From: Auanema rhodensis | Lineage: Eukaryota > Nematoda > Chromadorea > Rhabditida > Rhabditidae | Direction: 5' to 3' | Assembly: GCA_964057225.1 (NCBI GenBank) | Contig: OZ059897.1 | Span: 2,852,001-2,916,000, forward strand | Length of the DNA: 64,000 nucleotides | In this document: positions 62,901 to 64,000 of the stretch, one piece after another | Layout of the letters: every line of letters begins with the position of its first letter | Position numbering within the stretch: the first letter of the stretch is position 1 | Notes under the pieces: generated by a model | The model's input: the letters and a program-made list of their open reading frames with translations, nothing else | What the model was told of the DNA's origin: nothing | Database searches by the model: none | Made by a program: the position numbers and the translations under genes

Positions 62901-64000
62901 TTGTGAAATTATTTAGAAATTTTTCGGGAAAATTTTTGTCAAAATGTTTTTGGAAGCAATGTTGAGTGTACATGGGAACTCAGCATACACTAATGCATTA
63001 TTTTTCAAACGATCATAACTAATTTTTGTATAGAACGTTTCTCAATGTAGTATAGTTCATTCGATGCGGATTTTTAAGCTGCGTCGATCTGTGTTATCAG
63101 ATTTGAGTTAGCTTGAAAATGCACCGAGATATCAACTGATATATGTTCACACTTATATCCTTGATTTTCACCCTGAAGAAATGATTTTTTCGTTAACAAA
63201 CATTGTCCATCGTATTCGTCTTGAAAAAAGGAATCTAAAAACATCTACTTTTTGTGAAATTATTTAGAAATTTTTCGGGAAAATTTTTGTCAAAATGTTT
63301 TTGGAAGCAATGTTGAGTGTACATGGGAACTCAGCATACACTAATGCATTATTTTTCAAACGATCATAACTAATTTTTGTATAGAACGTTTCTCAATGTA
63401 GTATAGTTCATTCGATGCGGATTTTTAAGCTGCGTCGATCTGTGTTATCAGATTTGAGTTAGCTTAAAAATGCACCGAGATATCAACTGATATATGTTCA
63501 CACTTATATCCTCGATTTTCACCCTGAAGAATTAATTTTTTCGTTGAATAACATTGTCCATCGTCTTTGCCTTGAAAAAAGAAATCTAAAAACTCCTACT
63601 TTTTGTGAAATTATTTAGAAATTTTTCGGGAAAATTTTTGTCACAATGTTTTTGGAAGCAATGTTGAGTGTACATGGGAACTCAGCATACACTAATGCAT
63701 TATTTTTCAAACGATCATAACTAATTTTTGTATAGAGCGTTTCTCAATGTAGTATAGTGCATTCGATGCGGATTTTTAAGCTGCGTCGATCTGTGTTATC
63801 AGATTTGCGCTAGCTTAAAAATGCACCGAGTAATCAACTGATATAGGTTCACACTTATATCCTCGATTTTCACCCTGAAGAATTAATTTTTTCGTTGAAT
63901 AACATTGTCCATCGTCTTTGCCTTGAAAAAAGAAATCTAAAAACTCCTACTTTTTGTGAAATTATTTAGAAATTTTTCGGGAAAATTTTTGTCACAATGT
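59953..64000. repeat. 12-mer HOR, copy 2 (cut by window end)
   Basis: Eleven complete monomers and one partial, matching 55741 onward at an offset of 4212 bp. Reading by eye I found one difference ('gctagcgtaaaa' near 60654 versus 'gctagcttaaaa' near 56442), so identity is extremely high. It is the youngest large duplication in the window. Confidence 0.94.
63814..64000. repeat. Partial monomer at the window edge (187 bp)
   Basis: It starts 'cttaaaaatgcaccgag' and stops at 'gtcacaatgt'. It matches 59602, the last monomer of the 12-mer. The cut is the window boundary, not a deletion. Confidence 0.95.

Larger units (their letters stand above)
1..64000. repeat. Satellite DNA array, 351-bp monomer, head to tail
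   Basis: The same AT-rich unit recurs without interruption from the first to the last base. Anchoring on 'cttaaaaatgc' gives starts at 1, 352, 703, 1054, 1405, 1755, 2106 and so on to 63814. The array holds 183 complete monomers and one partial, all in one orientation. Length is exactly 351 bp in 173; the ten exceptions are annotated separately. No mobile element, unique spacer or inverted segment breaks it, and both ends are cut by the window. Tandem organisation and layered HOR structure are seen directly. A centromeric or pericentromeric location is inferred from what such arrays usually are. I do not recognise the satellite family by name. Confidence 0.98.

Noticed and set aside
1-64000. 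CRISPR array or other prokaryotic repeat system
   Set aside because: The whole 351-bp unit repeats, with no unique spacers, no cas-like genes and no leader. Direct repeats in CRISPR arrays are an order of magnitude shorter.
1-64000. Transposon, retroelement or rDNA/histone tandem unit
   Set aside because: There are no terminal repeats, target-site duplications, transposase or reverse-transcriptase frames, and no rRNA- or histone-like sequence in the monomer.
1-64000. Match to a named insect satellite such as the Drosophila 359-bp or a Tribolium satellite family
   Set aside because: Length and AT content are similar, but I could not recall a real sequence match. A search of a satellite/repeat database with the monomer would decide it.

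Overview
This window is one uninterrupted eukaryotic satellite-DNA array. I see no unique sequence, protein-coding gene, RNA gene or transposon anywhere in 64 kb. The unit is a head-to-tail monomer of 351 bp, about 31% G+C in the copy I counted by hand (352-702). Taking the c of 'cttaaaaatgc' as position 1, I can place 183 complete monomers plus a 187-bp partial one at the right end. Of the complete ones 173 are exactly 351 bp, three are 350, four are 352, and three are deleted forms of 213, 206 and 213 bp. These lengths sum exactly to the start of the last monomer at 63814. All monomers lie in the same orientation and both window edges cut the array, so its true size is larger.

Monomers differ by diagnostic substitutions, and these fall into higher-order repeats (HORs) whose size changes along the window. 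1-5263: an 8-monomer HOR (2807 bp), about 1.9 copies. 5264-6316: transition. 6317-15442: a variable HOR with core classes P-Q-R and an optional, iterated S-R pair (PQRR, PQRS, PQRSR, PQR, PQRSRSR, PQR). 15443-19654: a dimer-amplified block and its short form. 18602-28780: a 14-monomer (4914 bp) duplication with an internal chimeric junction and a local 702-bp dimer duplication. 28781-44228: a 5-mer (1756 bp, two copies) leading into a regular 6-mer (2106 bp, four contiguous copies). 44229-46685: a 3-mer (1053 bp, two copies). 46686-53704: a 4-mer (1404 bp, two copies) and looser monomers. 53705-55740: a 1121-bp composite unit with two deleted monomers, partly duplicated. 55741-64000: a 12-mer (4212 bp) whose second, nearly complete copy is almost identical to the first.

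The organism cannot be named from this. A long AT-rich array of about 350-bp monomers with HORs is typical of centromeric or pericentromeric heterochromatin. The length and composition would suit an insect or another arthropod, but that is a weak inference. Short open frames of 62-77 codons recur because the monomer is a multiple of three and single substitutions remove a stop codon; I do not consider them genes. The possible functional content is structural: phased A/T tracts, a 9-bp dyad in each full monomer, and a motif resembling only the 5' half of a CENP-B box.
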